The notes beneath the pieces are model-generated. The model saw only the letters and a list, made by a program, of their open reading frames with translations, did not search any database and was not told the DNA's origin. This document shows positions 6,034 through 11,650 of a DNA stretch of 28,669 nt, in pieces. Made by a program: the position numbers and the translations under genes. The first letter of the stretch is position 1; each line of letters starts with the position of its first letter. The DNA comes from a virus. The stretch covers positions 1 to 28,669 of IMG/VR virus record IMGVR_UViG_3300045284_000182. One strand, given 5' to 3'.

Positions 6034-6669
6034 ATGCCGTACTACGCCGACGACTGGGTCACGATCTATCACGGCGACTGCCGCGAGTTCATGCCTGACT
6101 GCGACATCGTCCTCGGCGACCCGCCCTACGGAGTCGGGATGGAATACGGGGCGTTCGAGGACACCCCGGAGCGGGTCGCGGAGCTCGCCGCAGCGATGCT
6201 CCCGATCTTCCGGCAGGCCGGGCGGGTGGTCGCACTGACACCCGGGATCGTCAACCTCTCGAGGTGGCCTGACCCAGACTGGTGCCTCGCCTGGGTGTGG
6301 GAGCACACGGGCTCGACGGGTAAGTGGGGCTTCAACCAGTGGGGACCGATCCTCGTCTGGGGCACCGACCCGATGCTGAAGGCGGGACGTGGTCGGTTCC
6401 CGGACGTTATTCGCTGTCAGGCGAACGAGGAGCCGCCACCGTTCGGTCATCCCTGCCCGAAACCGATGCGGGCGTGGCGCCGGATCCTGCTGCGACTATC
6501 GCTACCGGGCCAGACGGTAGTCGACCCGTTCATGGGAAGCGGCACAACTCTCCGAGCCGCAAAAGATCTTGGCCGCAAAGCGATCGGGATCGAGCTCGAG
6601 GAGCGCTACTGCGAGGTCGCGGCGAACCGTTGCGCCCAGGAGGTTCTCGACCTGCGGGGTGTCGCGTGA
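6034..6669 (+). CDS. DNA N6-adenine or N4-cytosine methyltransferase (beta class order)
   Basis: 211 residues from ATG 6034 (GTG 6031 is an alternative). The catalytic motif IV is DPPYG (Asp29 to Gly33) near the N-terminus, and the SAM-binding motif I is DPFMGSGTTLRAA (164-176) near the C-terminus, followed by KAIGIELEERYCEVA. This IV-then-I order is that of the beta class of amino-methyltransferases. It transfers a methyl group from S-adenosylmethionine to an amino group of A or C in DNA. The region between the motifs (about 40-160), with many Trp residues, should contain the target recognition part. No restriction enzyme is nearby, so it is a solitary phage methylase, likely protecting phage DNA from host restriction or altering expression. 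The specificity cannot be read from sequence. Confidence 0.9.
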   Translation: MPYYADDWVTIYHGDCREFMPDCDIVLGDPPYGVGMEYGAFEDTPERVAELAAAMLPIFRQAGRVVALTPGIVNLSRWPDPDWCLAWVWEHTGSTGKWGFNQWGPILVWGTDPMLKAGRGRFPDVIRCQANEEPPPFGHPCPKPMRAWRRILLRLSLPGQTVVDPFMGSGTTLRAAKDLGRKAIGIELEERYCEVAANRCAQEVLDLRGVA

Positions 6670-6672
6670 TTC

Positions 6673-6709
6673 GCCTAGCGGATTCGAACCAGGCTTCGAG
6701 GCCGAAGGC
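6673..6709 (+). repeat. Start-associated repeat, copy A
   Basis: GCCTAGCGGATTCGAAC begins at 6673, exactly three bases after the methylase stop TGA (6667-6669), and the copy runs up to GTG 6710. Read from the methylase frame it places TAG as a second in-frame stop. The distance from repeat start to GTG is 37 bp, the same as in copy B. Confidence 0.85.
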
Positions 6710-6916
6710 GTGGTGATCCACATCGTTCCGGGTCCGACCGTCGAGATACGCCGCGAGCGCGGCGAGCAGCGCTGGTGCTTCGGCTGCCGTAAGCGTCTCG
6801 AGGGCTACTGGGTGCTCCTCGACGACCCGCCCGAGCGCCAGCCGTCCTACTACGACCCAGTCTGGGTCTGGCGCTGCGACGGCTGCAACCGGGACCGGTC
6901 GAGGTTCCCCGCGTGA
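6710..6916 (+). CDS. Small zinc-ribbon-like protein
   Basis: 68 residues from GTG 6710, chosen because the spacing to the upstream repeat (37 bp) equals that of the next gene. GTG 6713 and GTG 6659 are alternatives. Two CxxC pairs are present, CFGCRKR near residue 23 and RCDGCNRD near residue 57, a layout typical of small zinc ribbons. Between them is an aromatic-rich loop (GYWVLLDDPPERQPSYYDPV). Zinc ribbons often bind nucleic acid or proteins; nothing more specific can be said. The gene is the first of five small genes separated by the same repeat and lacks a clear Shine-Dalgarno. Confidence 0.7.
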   Translation: MVIHIVPGPTVEIRRERGEQRWCFGCRKRLEGYWVLLDDPPERQPSYYDPVWVWRCDGCNRDRSRFPA

Positions 6917-6919
6917 CCC

Positions 6920-6956
6920 GCCTAGCGGATCAGAACGAGCGTTCAAGGCGGGAAGC
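6920..6956 (+). repeat. Start-associated repeat, copy B
   Basis: GCCTAGCGGATCAGAAC starts at 6920, three bases after the stop TGA 6914-6916, and the copy ends at GTG 6957. It is followed by GAGCGTTCAAGG, shared in part with copy C. Confidence 0.88.
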
Positions 6957-7142
6957 GTGACCTGGGAATGCGGCGAGTGCGGCGCCCGGTGGCCGGAGGC
7001 TGTCCCGACCTGCATCGACTGCCTCGTCCGCGACCGCGACGGCGCGGTGAACGCCCTGGCCGAGGTGGCGCGGGAGCGGGATTCATGGCGGAAGGTTGCT
7101 CGTGAGTACGAGACGGCGCTCGCCGACCGAGGGCTGTTGTGA
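6957..7142 (+). CDS. Small zinc-ribbon and coiled-coil protein
   Basis: 61 residues from GTG 6957, at the end of a start-associated repeat. The N-terminal half holds two CxxC pairs (ECGECGARW and TCIDCLV), a compact zinc-ribbon pattern. The C-terminal half is a charged helix (AEVARERDSWRKVAREYETA, about 36-55), probably coiled coil. It may bind nucleic acid or act as a small adaptor; I do not recognise it. Its stop is followed after three bases by the next repeat copy, as with its two upstream neighbours. Confidence 0.72.
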   Translation: MTWECGECGARWPEAVPTCIDCLVRDRDGAVNALAEVARERDSWRKVAREYETALADRGLL

Positions 7143-7145
7143 CCG

Positions 7146-7173
7146 GCCTAGCGGATCAGAACGAGCGTAAACG
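7146..7173 (+). repeat. Start-associated repeat, copy C
   Basis: GCCTAGCGGATCAGAAC at 7146-7162, identical to copy B for 23 bases (through GAGCGT). It starts three bases after the stop at 7140-7142 and ends directly at GTG 7174. Confidence 0.88.
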
Positions 7174-7548
7174 GTGAACAGCTACGACGAGGCCGTAGTT
7201 CGGGACGCGCTCACGAAGCTGGTCGAGATCCGCGACGTGCGCGACTTCGAGTTCCTGCTCCCGTCCGAGGCGGACGCGCTGATCAGAATCATCGAGGAGG
7301 TGAGCGAGCCGGGTTCGAGTGCCGCCGTCGCAGACACCGATGCGACCCCGCAAGACGGGGACGGCCCGGAGACGGTAGGAGAGCGCCAGGGTAGGCAGCC
7401 CGGCTCGCTGACTTGCCCCAACCGGCCTGAGTGGGCGATGCCCGGAGTAGCAGCAATCGTTGGCGACGGGCTCTGCGTCCACTGCTCTAAGGAAGCGGGC
7501 GAATGGATCAAATGCCTAGCGGATTCGAACTGGTGTGAACGGTCGTGA
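7174..7548 (+). CDS. Hypothetical protein with C-terminal Cys-containing domain
   Basis: 124 residues from GTG 7174, immediately after repeat copy C. The N-terminal part (1-47) is a predicted helical domain with alternating charged and hydrophobic residues (YDEAVVRDALTKLVEIRDV). A low-complexity linker follows, with many Thr, Asp and Gly (about 50-75). The C-terminal part has three Cys (TCPNRPEW, LCVHCSKE) that could bind a metal. The last residues (CLADSNWCERS) are encoded by repeat copy D, so the repeat here overlaps coding sequence. No family recognised. The stop overlaps the next GTG as GTGA at 7545. Confidence 0.65.
   Translation: MNSYDEAVVRDALTKLVEIRDVRDFEFLLPSEADALIRIIEEVSEPGSSAAVADTDATPQDGDGPETVGERQGRQPGSLTCPNRPEWAMPGVAAIVGDGLCVHCSKEAGEWIKCLADSNWCERS
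7514..7544 (+). repeat. Start-associated repeat, copy D (inside a 3' coding end)
   Basis: GCCTAGCGGATTCGAAC at 7514-7530, followed by a diverged tail up to GTG 7545. It encodes the C-terminal LADSN of the upstream gene. Copies A and D share the TTC variant of the core. Confidence 0.85.
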
Positions 7549-7727
7549 GCCAGCTAGACGGTGTCCACACGATCCCCGTTCCGCACGGCTGGTCGGTCGA
7601 GCAGGCGTGGGAGGCGATCCGGCGTGGTGACCGTCTGACCGACCCTGAGCCTCGTTGGGCGAACGTGCTGATCCGCGACGGCAAGCTCGTCGGGCTTGCG
7701 GATCAGAACGGGTGTTACCGGCCGTGA
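7545..7727 (+). CDS. Hypothetical 60-residue protein
   Basis: 60 residues from GTG 7545, overlapping the previous stop. The sequence looks like a small soluble fold: HTIPVPHGWSVEQAWEAIRR, then RWANVLIRDGKLVGLADQNG. The strand-rich second half ends in the residues coded by repeat copy E (LADQNGCYRP). I do not recognise the family. The next gene begins in its last codon (GTG 7724). Confidence 0.62.
   Translation: MSQLDGVHTIPVPHGWSVEQAWEAIRRGDRLTDPEPRWANVLIRDGKLVGLADQNGCYRP
7694..7723 (+). repeat. Start-associated repeat, copy E (most diverged)
   Basis: GGCTTGCGGATCAGAAC at 7694-7710, two changes from copies B and C, then GGGTGTTACCGGCC and GTG 7724. It encodes the C-terminus of the upstream protein. 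No further copy was found downstream by eye. Confidence 0.75.
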
Positions 7728-7894
7728 AAGCGACGACGGTTGATGAGGCGCAACGCGTCCAGGCCCGGCGGATGACCGACGAGCAGCTACGCGACGAACT
7801 CCGCCGCGTCTCGGGCGTCGCGGATCGGCCGTCGATCGCCGCCCGGTGGGTCGCGGTCCTTCGTGCCGAGCAGGCGTCACGGGATGCGACATGA
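7724..7894 (+). CDS. Small helical hypothetical protein
   Basis: 56 residues from GTG 7724, at the end of the last start-associated repeat. It is mostly helical and basic (DEAQRVQARRMTDEQLRDEL, then AARWVAVLRAEQASRD). It could be a small DNA-binding or regulatory peptide, but no motif is clear. The stop overlaps the next start as ATGA at 7891-7894. Confidence 0.6.
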   Translation: MKATTVDEAQRVQARRMTDEQLRDELRRVSGVADRPSIAARWVAVLRAEQASRDAT

Positions 7895-7998
7895 CGGCGG
7901 CGCTGATGTTCATGGTCGGGGTCGCGTTCGGCGCAGCGTTGAACGCCCTCTGGGGTGACGTGCTCGAGCTGTTCGACCTGTACCGCGAGAACCGATGA
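7891..7998 (+). CDS. Small single-span membrane protein
   Basis: 35 residues from ATG 7891, overlapping the previous stop. The first 20 residues are hydrophobic (ALMFMVGVAFGAALNALW) and the rest is polar with acidic residues (GDVLELFDLYRENR). This is a likely N-in or N-out single membrane helix with a short soluble tail. Function unknown. The coupled start and stop codons are the main support for its being a gene. Confidence 0.5.
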   Translation: MTAALMFMVGVAFGAALNALWGDVLELFDLYRENR

Positions 7999-8051
7999 AA
8001 ACGACGCATAAGAAAGCCGCGAACAACGCAGGTTCGCGAGGCCATCGATAG
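7995..8051 (+). CDS. Possible 18-residue basic peptide
   Basis: ATG 7995 overlaps the previous stop by ATGA and opens 18 codons ending at TAG 8049-8051. The product is very basic (MKTTHKKAANNAG). The only support is the coupled start; it may be untranslated spacer before the lysozyme-like gene. Confidence 0.25.
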   Translation: MKTTHKKAANNAGSRGHR

Positions 8052-8167
8052 CGACAGGAAGGAACGGTGAGATCCTCCGTGCAGCCCACCTCATATTCGT
8101 CGCGTATCTCGTCACGCTTATCGTCGCGGTCGGCGCCAAGAGCAGCCGTACGAGCCCGGACACGCTC

Positions 8168-8413
8168 ATGCGCGCGTTCGCGTGCATCCACCGCTACGAA
8201 GGCAGTTGGACCGATCCGGGCGCCCCGTATTACGGCGGGTTGCAGATGGACTGGTCGTTCATGAGCACCTACGGGCCCGAGTACCTGAAGGCGTGGGGGA
8301 CGGCGGATCATTGGCCGCCGTCGGTGCAGATCAGCGTCGCTGTTCGCGCCTACCTGGCCGGCCGGGGGTTCTACCCGTGGCCCACCTCGGCCCGGCTGTG
8401 CGGGCTGCTGTGA
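8168..8413 (+). CDS. Transglycosylase/lysozyme-like protein, likely N-terminally longer
   Basis: From ATG 8168 the product has 81 residues: FACIHRYEGSWTDPG, then YYGGLQMDWSF and GRGFYPWPTSARLCGLL. This pattern matches the small transglycosylase or Rpf-like lysozyme domain of actinobacteria, with Glu in RYEGSW as the expected catalytic acid. The same frame is open upstream to 8012 and codes a signal or membrane segment (AAHLIFVAYLVTLIVAVGA) and a linker, but without ATG, GTG or TTG. The only codon with a well placed Shine-Dalgarno (AAGGA 8059-8063) is ATC 8072. The protein would cut peptidoglycan glycan strands outside the membrane if the signal is made. It is away from the lysis cassette, so it may help DNA entry or remodel the lysogen wall. 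Confidence 0.72.
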   Translation: MRAFACIHRYEGSWTDPGAPYYGGLQMDWSFMSTYGPEYLKAWGTADHWPPSVQISVAVRAYLAGRGFYPWPTSARLCGLL

Positions 8414-8487
8414 GGGCCGCACTGGTGATCACGCTCCTGATTGTGCTGCTCGTCGTGCTCGTCGTTGTGTTGGCGGGTGAGTGGTGA
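8410..8487 (+). CDS. Tiny single-span membrane protein
   Basis: 25 residues from GTG 8410, overlapping the lysozyme-like stop by GTGA. The product is a single hydrophobic helix (ALVITLLIVLLVVLVVVLAG) ending in EW. It resembles the small spanning peptide at 2949 in design. It could assist the adjacent lysozyme-like protein at the membrane; no family assignment is possible. The next gene starts at its stop (GTG 8484). Confidence 0.5.
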   Translation: MRAALVITLLIVLLVVLVVVLAGEW

Positions 8488-9026
8488 GCACGCCCACGGA
8501 TCCGGTGCCTGCGCCGCTCCCGTCACACGTCCCCAGCGGCCAGGCGCCGGGCACCACCCTCGAGCACGTCGAAGCCCAGATCACGGACACCCCGACGGTG
8601 GTGCTCCCGTTCGTGGGGACGATCGTTGATCTCCGCGAGCCCGTCGAGGTCGCCGAAGCGCTCACCCATGTGCGGGAGGTGAAACGCCAACTCGACGAGC
8701 TGAGAGCGCTCCTCGAGGGCGTGCTTCGGCTCGAAGCTCAGAAGCAGGGGACGAAGACGCTGCACTTGGGGCCGCTCGTCGCGGTGATCAGCGGCGGCAC
8801 CCGCCCCGAATACGACCCGGAGGCGCTGATGGCCGGGCTGCGCACCGCCGGCCTGCCTGAGGAACGGATCCGGGCCGCTGTGAAAGAGGTCGTGGAGTAC
8901 AAGCCCGACCAGCGTGTCCTCAGGCAGCTCGCCGCCGCGAACGCTGACTACGCCGCCGCCATCGACAGCGCGAAACGCACCGTCGAGACGCCGTGGCGTG
9001 TCCAAGTCAAAGGAGAAACGAGATGA
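8484..9026 (+). CDS. Hypothetical protein upstream of RecT, coiled coil
   Basis: 180 residues from GTG 8484 (GTG 8481 also possible), overlapping the previous stop. Residues about 1-50 are a Pro/Thr-rich N-terminal segment. About 60-90 form a charged coiled coil (ALTHVREVKRQLDELRALLE). The rest is a compact domain (LGPLVAVISGGTRPEYDPE, then helices to QVKGETR). Its stop overlaps the RecT start by ATGA, so both are made together. In single-strand annealing modules the partner is often an exonuclease, Gp157-like or Gam-like protein. This one has no nuclease motif that I can see, and a Gam- or Gp157-like role is a guess from layout. Confidence 0.68.
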   Translation: MSTPTDPVPAPLPSHVPSGQAPGTTLEHVEAQITDTPTVVLPFVGTIVDLREPVEVAEALTHVREVKRQLDELRALLEGVLRLEAQKQGTKTLHLGPLVAVISGGTRPEYDPEALMAGLRTAGLPEERIRAAVKEVVEYKPDQRVLRQLAAANADYAAAIDSAKRTVETPWRVQVKGETR

Positions 9027-9700
9027 CCGAAATGGTGCATGTCGACGCGGGGATGCGCGAGTTCGAGCTCGACCAGCGCCGCGCCAAAGCGTATTCCGAG
9101 TCGGGCTACTGGCCTGACACCGCGTCGATCGCGAAAGCGCTGGTGAAGATCGAGGCCGGCCGCTCGCTCGGATTGCCGGCGCTCGTGGCGATGAGCGAGG
9201 TCCACGTCATCGAAGGGAAACCGACCCTCGGGGCCGGGGCCCTCGCGAGCCTGGTTCGCACGTCGGGGCGTTACGACTACAAGGTGATGGAGCTCACCGC
9301 GGAGCGCTGCACGATCCGGTTCTTCGACCGCGGCGCGTTCGCCGGCGACAGCGTCTTCGTGCTCGAGGACGCCAAGAACGCCGGGCTGCTCGGCCGGGGC
9401 CCGTGGAAGCAGTACCCGCGGAACATGCTGTTCGCCCGCGCGATCAGTAACGGGGTCGCGTGGTTCTGCCCCGACGTCGTCAGCGGCCGCGTGTACACGC
9501 CCGAGGAGCTCGACGCCACCGCCACGCCGGGGGAGTTGCCGGCCGAGCTCGTCGATGACGAGATCCCGTTCGGCGACCCCGTCGAGATCGACGCGGTGGA
9601 GGAGTACGAGCTCGAGCGGGAGTACCTGAACCAGGATGAGGCCGAGGTCGTCGGCGCATTGGAGGACGAGCTCGACGCGAAGCCTGAGCCTGGGGTGTGA
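9023..9700 (+). CDS. recT: RecT-family single-strand annealing protein
   Basis: 225 residues from ATG 9023, with AAAGGAG at 9009-9015. Residues about 35-150 match the RecT core: SIAKALVKIEAGRSLGLPAL, then MSEVHVIEGKPTLGAGALASL and WKQYPRNMLFARAISNGVAW. RecT proteins bind single-stranded DNA and anneal complementary strands in phage recombination and in circularising or repairing genomes. The acidic C-terminal tail (about 175-225) may recruit host single-strand binding protein or replication proteins. The usual 5'-3' exonuclease partner (RecE or lambda Exo type) is not found nearby. Ribosome binding site and ATGA overlap fix the start. Confidence 0.9.
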   Translation: MTEMVHVDAGMREFELDQRRAKAYSESGYWPDTASIAKALVKIEAGRSLGLPALVAMSEVHVIEGKPTLGAGALASLVRTSGRYDYKVMELTAERCTIRFFDRGAFAGDSVFVLEDAKNAGLLGRGPWKQYPRNMLFARAISNGVAWFCPDVVSGRVYTPEELDATATPGELPAELVDDEIPFGDPVEIDAVEEYELEREYLNQDEAEVVGALEDELDAKPEPGV

Positions 9701-10146
9701 ACGCCAGGCAAAAGTGGCGAAACGCGATCCGGGATAGCGGATTGGATCAGGCAACCCGCGCGGTCGCGTGGACATTGGACACGTACATGGACGGTCATGG
9801 GGTCGCGTGGCCGTCGAAGGCGAGCCTCGCGGTTGGTGCGGGCTGCTCAGTGCCGACGGTGAAACGAGCGATCCGCCGGCTCGAGCTGATGGGGTTCGTC
9901 ACGGTGCGGCGCACCCGTGGGCGCACTGCGAACACCTACACCGCGACGCTCCCCAACGGGGCCACCAGTGACCCTGTTGCCAGGCAGTCAACGGGGTCAT
10001 ACGTGACATCCAACGGGGTCACCCGTGACCCCCGAACTAGAAGTACTGAACAAGAAGACGATCGCTCACGCGATCAGGAGCTCGAACATATCGACGCGGC
10101 GATGGTCGAACTCGCCCGCGGCTGGCTCGATCGGATGCCGTCATGA
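9697..10146 (+). CDS. Winged-helix replication-type protein
   Basis: 149 residues from GTG 9697, overlapping the RecT stop by GTGA. Residues about 18-75 form a winged helix: TRAVAWTLDTYMDGHGVAWP, SKASLAVGAGCSVPTVKRAI, RRLELMGFVTVRRTRGRTAN. This is the helix_turn_helix_36 type common in phage replisome organisers and DnaD-like initiators. The region after about 88 is polar and low complexity, ending in a short helix (AAMVELARGWLDRMPS). It likely binds an origin or recruits host replication proteins. No helicase or helicase loader is encoded next to it, so host replication enzymes must be used (inference). Confidence 0.78.
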   Translation: MNARQKWRNAIRDSGLDQATRAVAWTLDTYMDGHGVAWPSKASLAVGAGCSVPTVKRAIRRLELMGFVTVRRTRGRTANTYTATLPNGATSDPVARQSTGSYVTSNGVTRDPRTRSTEQEDDRSRDQELEHIDAAMVELARGWLDRMPS

Positions 10147-10325
10147 ACGACGACCCGCACCACGCGTTCCGCGCACGGATCGACGAGCTCACCGACCAAC
10201 GCGACAAAGCATTGGAGCGCGAACAGCGGCAACGACGGCGTGCCGCCGCCTGGAGGGACCGCGCGTACAAGCTCGGGAAACAGCTCGAGCTCGCACGGGC
10301 CCGTCTCCAACGCGCGAAGCGATGA
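10143..10325 (+). CDS. Small basic coiled-coil protein
   Basis: 60 residues from ATG 10143, overlapping the previous stop by ATGA. The whole protein is a charged helix (RARIDELTDQRDKALEREQR, then LGKQLELARARLQRAKR), very rich in Arg. It is probably a coiled coil that binds nucleic acid or a partner. I do not recognise a family. It ends the tightly coupled run that began at 8410. Confidence 0.62.
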   Translation: MNDDPHHAFRARIDELTDQRDKALEREQRQRRRAAAWRDRAYKLGKQLELARARLQRAKR

Positions 10326-10503
10326 CCGGCCGCAGCATGGGATAAACTCGGGATCCCGCAAGTTGGCATCCGTCGCAAGGAAGCGAGAACCCGAACCACA
10401 GACGGTTCCCGCCGATGCGACAACCGCCAACCCCGGGAGCGCGCCTATCGCTCCATGGAGGTTGACGGTTGCCACACACCAGTATCCAGAGGAAGTGTCA
10501 GTA
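10326..10503. other. Intergenic region before the HNH gene
   Basis: 178 bp with no convincing gene. TAAACT at 10343-10348 could be an actinobacterial -10 box (TANNNT), directly followed by the palindrome CGGGATCCCG (10349-10358), but no good -35 is seen. GGAGG at 10457-10461 is adjacent to a TTG that would extend the HNH frame, too close to function as its ribosome binding site. A promoter restarting transcription here is plausible but not proven. Confidence 0.35.
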
Positions 10504-11181
10504 GTGGCCCGCCGGGCTCGCGAAATCACGGCCGATGGGAAAACATGGTGTGCCCACCACGCGATGTTTGAGCCCGTCGAAGACTTCGACTGGACATGGA
10601 TGGGCGAATCCGGAAACGGATCCGACTCCGGATTCCGCACACCGAAGACGAACTGCCGCCTCGCCGAGCAGACGATCCGCGATCACGGCAAGGAAGCCGA
10701 CCCTGCCCGCTACGCGATCGAAGGTCGCGCGAAGCAACTCGCCGGCGACCTCTCGAAGGCGCTCGGGAACACGATCGGCTACCGCTTCGTCCTGATCGAG
10801 CTGAACTGGGGCGCACTGGTTCCGATCATGCGTGCGCTGCTCGCGCCGGACGGCATCTGCCTCAACTGCGGCCGTCACCGATCTACTTGTCGCGAGCTCC
10901 ACATCGAGCACCGCATCCCGGTGGTCCACATCGCCGACTGGCCGGCACAGCACGCACGCAACCTCTGGATCGCCTGCGCCGGCTGCAACATCGAGAAGGG
11001 CCGCAACGACGCCGACCGCGACTGGCTCGAGCGCGAGCATCGGAAATGGGTGATCGACCGGGAATGGGCGAAACACGCTGGCGAGAAGGGATGGCCAGCC
11101 TACAACCCAGTGTTCGGGTCGATCGAACCGGCCGCACCCATGCGGCAGATGACGATCGACGACATGCTCGCTGCGCTTTGA
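10504..11181 (+). CDS. HNH endonuclease
   Basis: 225 residues from GTG 10504, with GAGGA at 10489-10493 at a good distance; GTG 10495 is an alternative. The C-terminal half holds a zinc-dependent HNH domain: Cys119 and Cys122 (LNCG), HIEHRIPV with His133 and His136, Asn153 in RNLWIACAGC, and the CN..KG end (Cys161, Asn162, Lys165). The N-terminal region has CAHH (about 16-19) and an aromatic segment (EDFDWTWMGE) of unknown role. It cuts DNA with a beta-beta-alpha metal site. Possible roles are homing, packaging support or recombination. Its place in the early region and lack of an intron-like split leave the role open. Confidence 0.85.
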   Translation: MARRAREITADGKTWCAHHAMFEPVEDFDWTWMGESGNGSDSGFRTPKTNCRLAEQTIRDHGKEADPARYAIEGRAKQLAGDLSKALGNTIGYRFVLIELNWGALVPIMRALLAPDGICLNCGRHRSTCRELHIEHRIPVVHIADWPAQHARNLWIACAGCNIEKGRNDADRDWLEREHRKWVIDREWAKHAGEKGWPAYNPVFGSIEPAAPMRQMTIDDMLAAL

Positions 11182-11213
11182 CCCGCGGCTCCCAGACCAC
11201 GCCGGCGAAGGAC

Positions 11214-11366
11214 ATGCCGAAGACATGCAAGTTCTGCGGCAACAGGATCCTCACGTCGAAGCAGGCGTTCCAGCACCACGTCGACCACATCAACCATACG
11301 AACGAGGCGTGGCATATAGCCTGCAACCCGCAGGTTTCCAGGCCGGGCGGGGGCCGCAGCCCGTGA
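11214..11366 (+). CDS. Small C2H2 zinc-finger-like protein
   Basis: 50 residues from ATG 11214. TTG 11178, overlapping the HNH stop, is an alternative that adds 12 residues. The pattern is CKFCGNRILTSKQAFQHH followed by VDHIN: Cys-x2-Cys, 12 residues, His-x3/4-His, close to a classical C2H2 finger. Such single fingers occur in small phage and actinobacterial DNA-binding proteins. The C-terminal part is Pro/Gly-rich. A DNA-binding regulator is likely; the target is unknown. A strong hairpin follows its stop directly. Confidence 0.62.
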   Translation: MPKTCKFCGNRILTSKQAFQHHVDHINHTNEAWHIACNPQVSRPGGGRSP

Positions 11367-11368
11367 CT

Positions 11369-11402
11369 CCCCCGCGCTGCTTCTCCGAGCCAGGCGCGGG
11401 GG
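11369..11402 (+). terminator. Strong GC hairpin after the zinc-finger gene
   Basis: CCCCCGCGC at 11369-11377 and its exact complement GCGCGGGGG at 11394-11402 make a 9-bp stem with a 16-nt loop, two bases after the stop codon. There is no T tract downstream, so it is an L-shaped or factor-dependent terminator, or an mRNA 3' stabiliser. Actinobacterial terminators often lack T tracts. Confidence 0.5.
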
Positions 11403-11537
11403 CCGGCCTGGAAAAACAAGCCCCGCCGGGATCCCGTGTAGAGTTCACACCCGTACGCGTTCCGCACAGTGGATCTCCTGGTGGCCACCGGCCCACCGTG
11501 CAGGAACCAACCACCCCACCCAAGCGAAGGGGACACA
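11403..11537. promoter_or_regulatory. Intergenic region with possible promoter
   Basis: 135 bp after the hairpin. TAGAGT at 11439-11444 fits an actinobacterial -10 (TANNNT). It is preceded by CGGGATCCCG (11427-11436), and no convincing -35 is visible. GAAGGGGA at 11525-11532 is the likely ribosome binding site of the next small gene. Confidence 0.3.
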
Positions 11538-11630
11538 TTGAAGCGCGAGACCGGAACCGAGCCGCAGCCCGACCCCACACCCACGCCCGAGCCCGAGCCC
11601 GACGACGACGACGACGAGGCCGACCAGTAA
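11538..11630 (+). CDS. Small acidic Pro-rich protein
   Basis: 30 residues from TTG 11538, preceded by GAAGGGGA. The product starts MKRETGTEPQPDPTPTPEPE and ends in a run of Asp and Glu. It is a short, very acidic, disordered peptide. Its stop TAA overlaps the codon GTA at 11627 that begins the conserved part of the glycosyltransferase. Small acidic proteins of phages can mimic DNA or act as tails of virion proteins; here nothing supports a specific role. Confidence 0.45.
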   Translation: MKRETGTEPQPDPTPTPEPEPDDDDDEADQ

Positions 11631-11650
11631 CCCCGGTCACGTTCTCGATC

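Noticed and set aside
5846-6034. 62-codon frame with ATGA overlap after the 5415 gene
   Set aside because: Composition is not protein-like, the region is low in GC and full of direct and inverted repeats. Treated as non-coding.
6675-6692. tRNA-like T-loop on the minus strand (GGTTCGAATCCGC)
   Set aside because: The sequences around it cannot form the T stem or a cloverleaf, and other copies of the same repeat lack the TTCGA part.
5955-7723. CRISPR array
   Set aside because: The repeats are short and variable and separated by whole genes of very different lengths; there are no spacers and no cas genes.
9733-9755. Possible further copy of the start-associated repeat (AGCGGATTGGATCAG)
   Set aside because: Only a partial match, inside coding sequence of the winged-helix gene and not before a start codon.
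10349-11436. Palindrome CGGGATCCCG in two intergenic regions (10349 and 11427) near -10-like boxes
   Set aside because: Nine of its ten bases also occur several times inside genes as ordinary Gly-Ile-Pro codons, so it is weak evidence for an operator.
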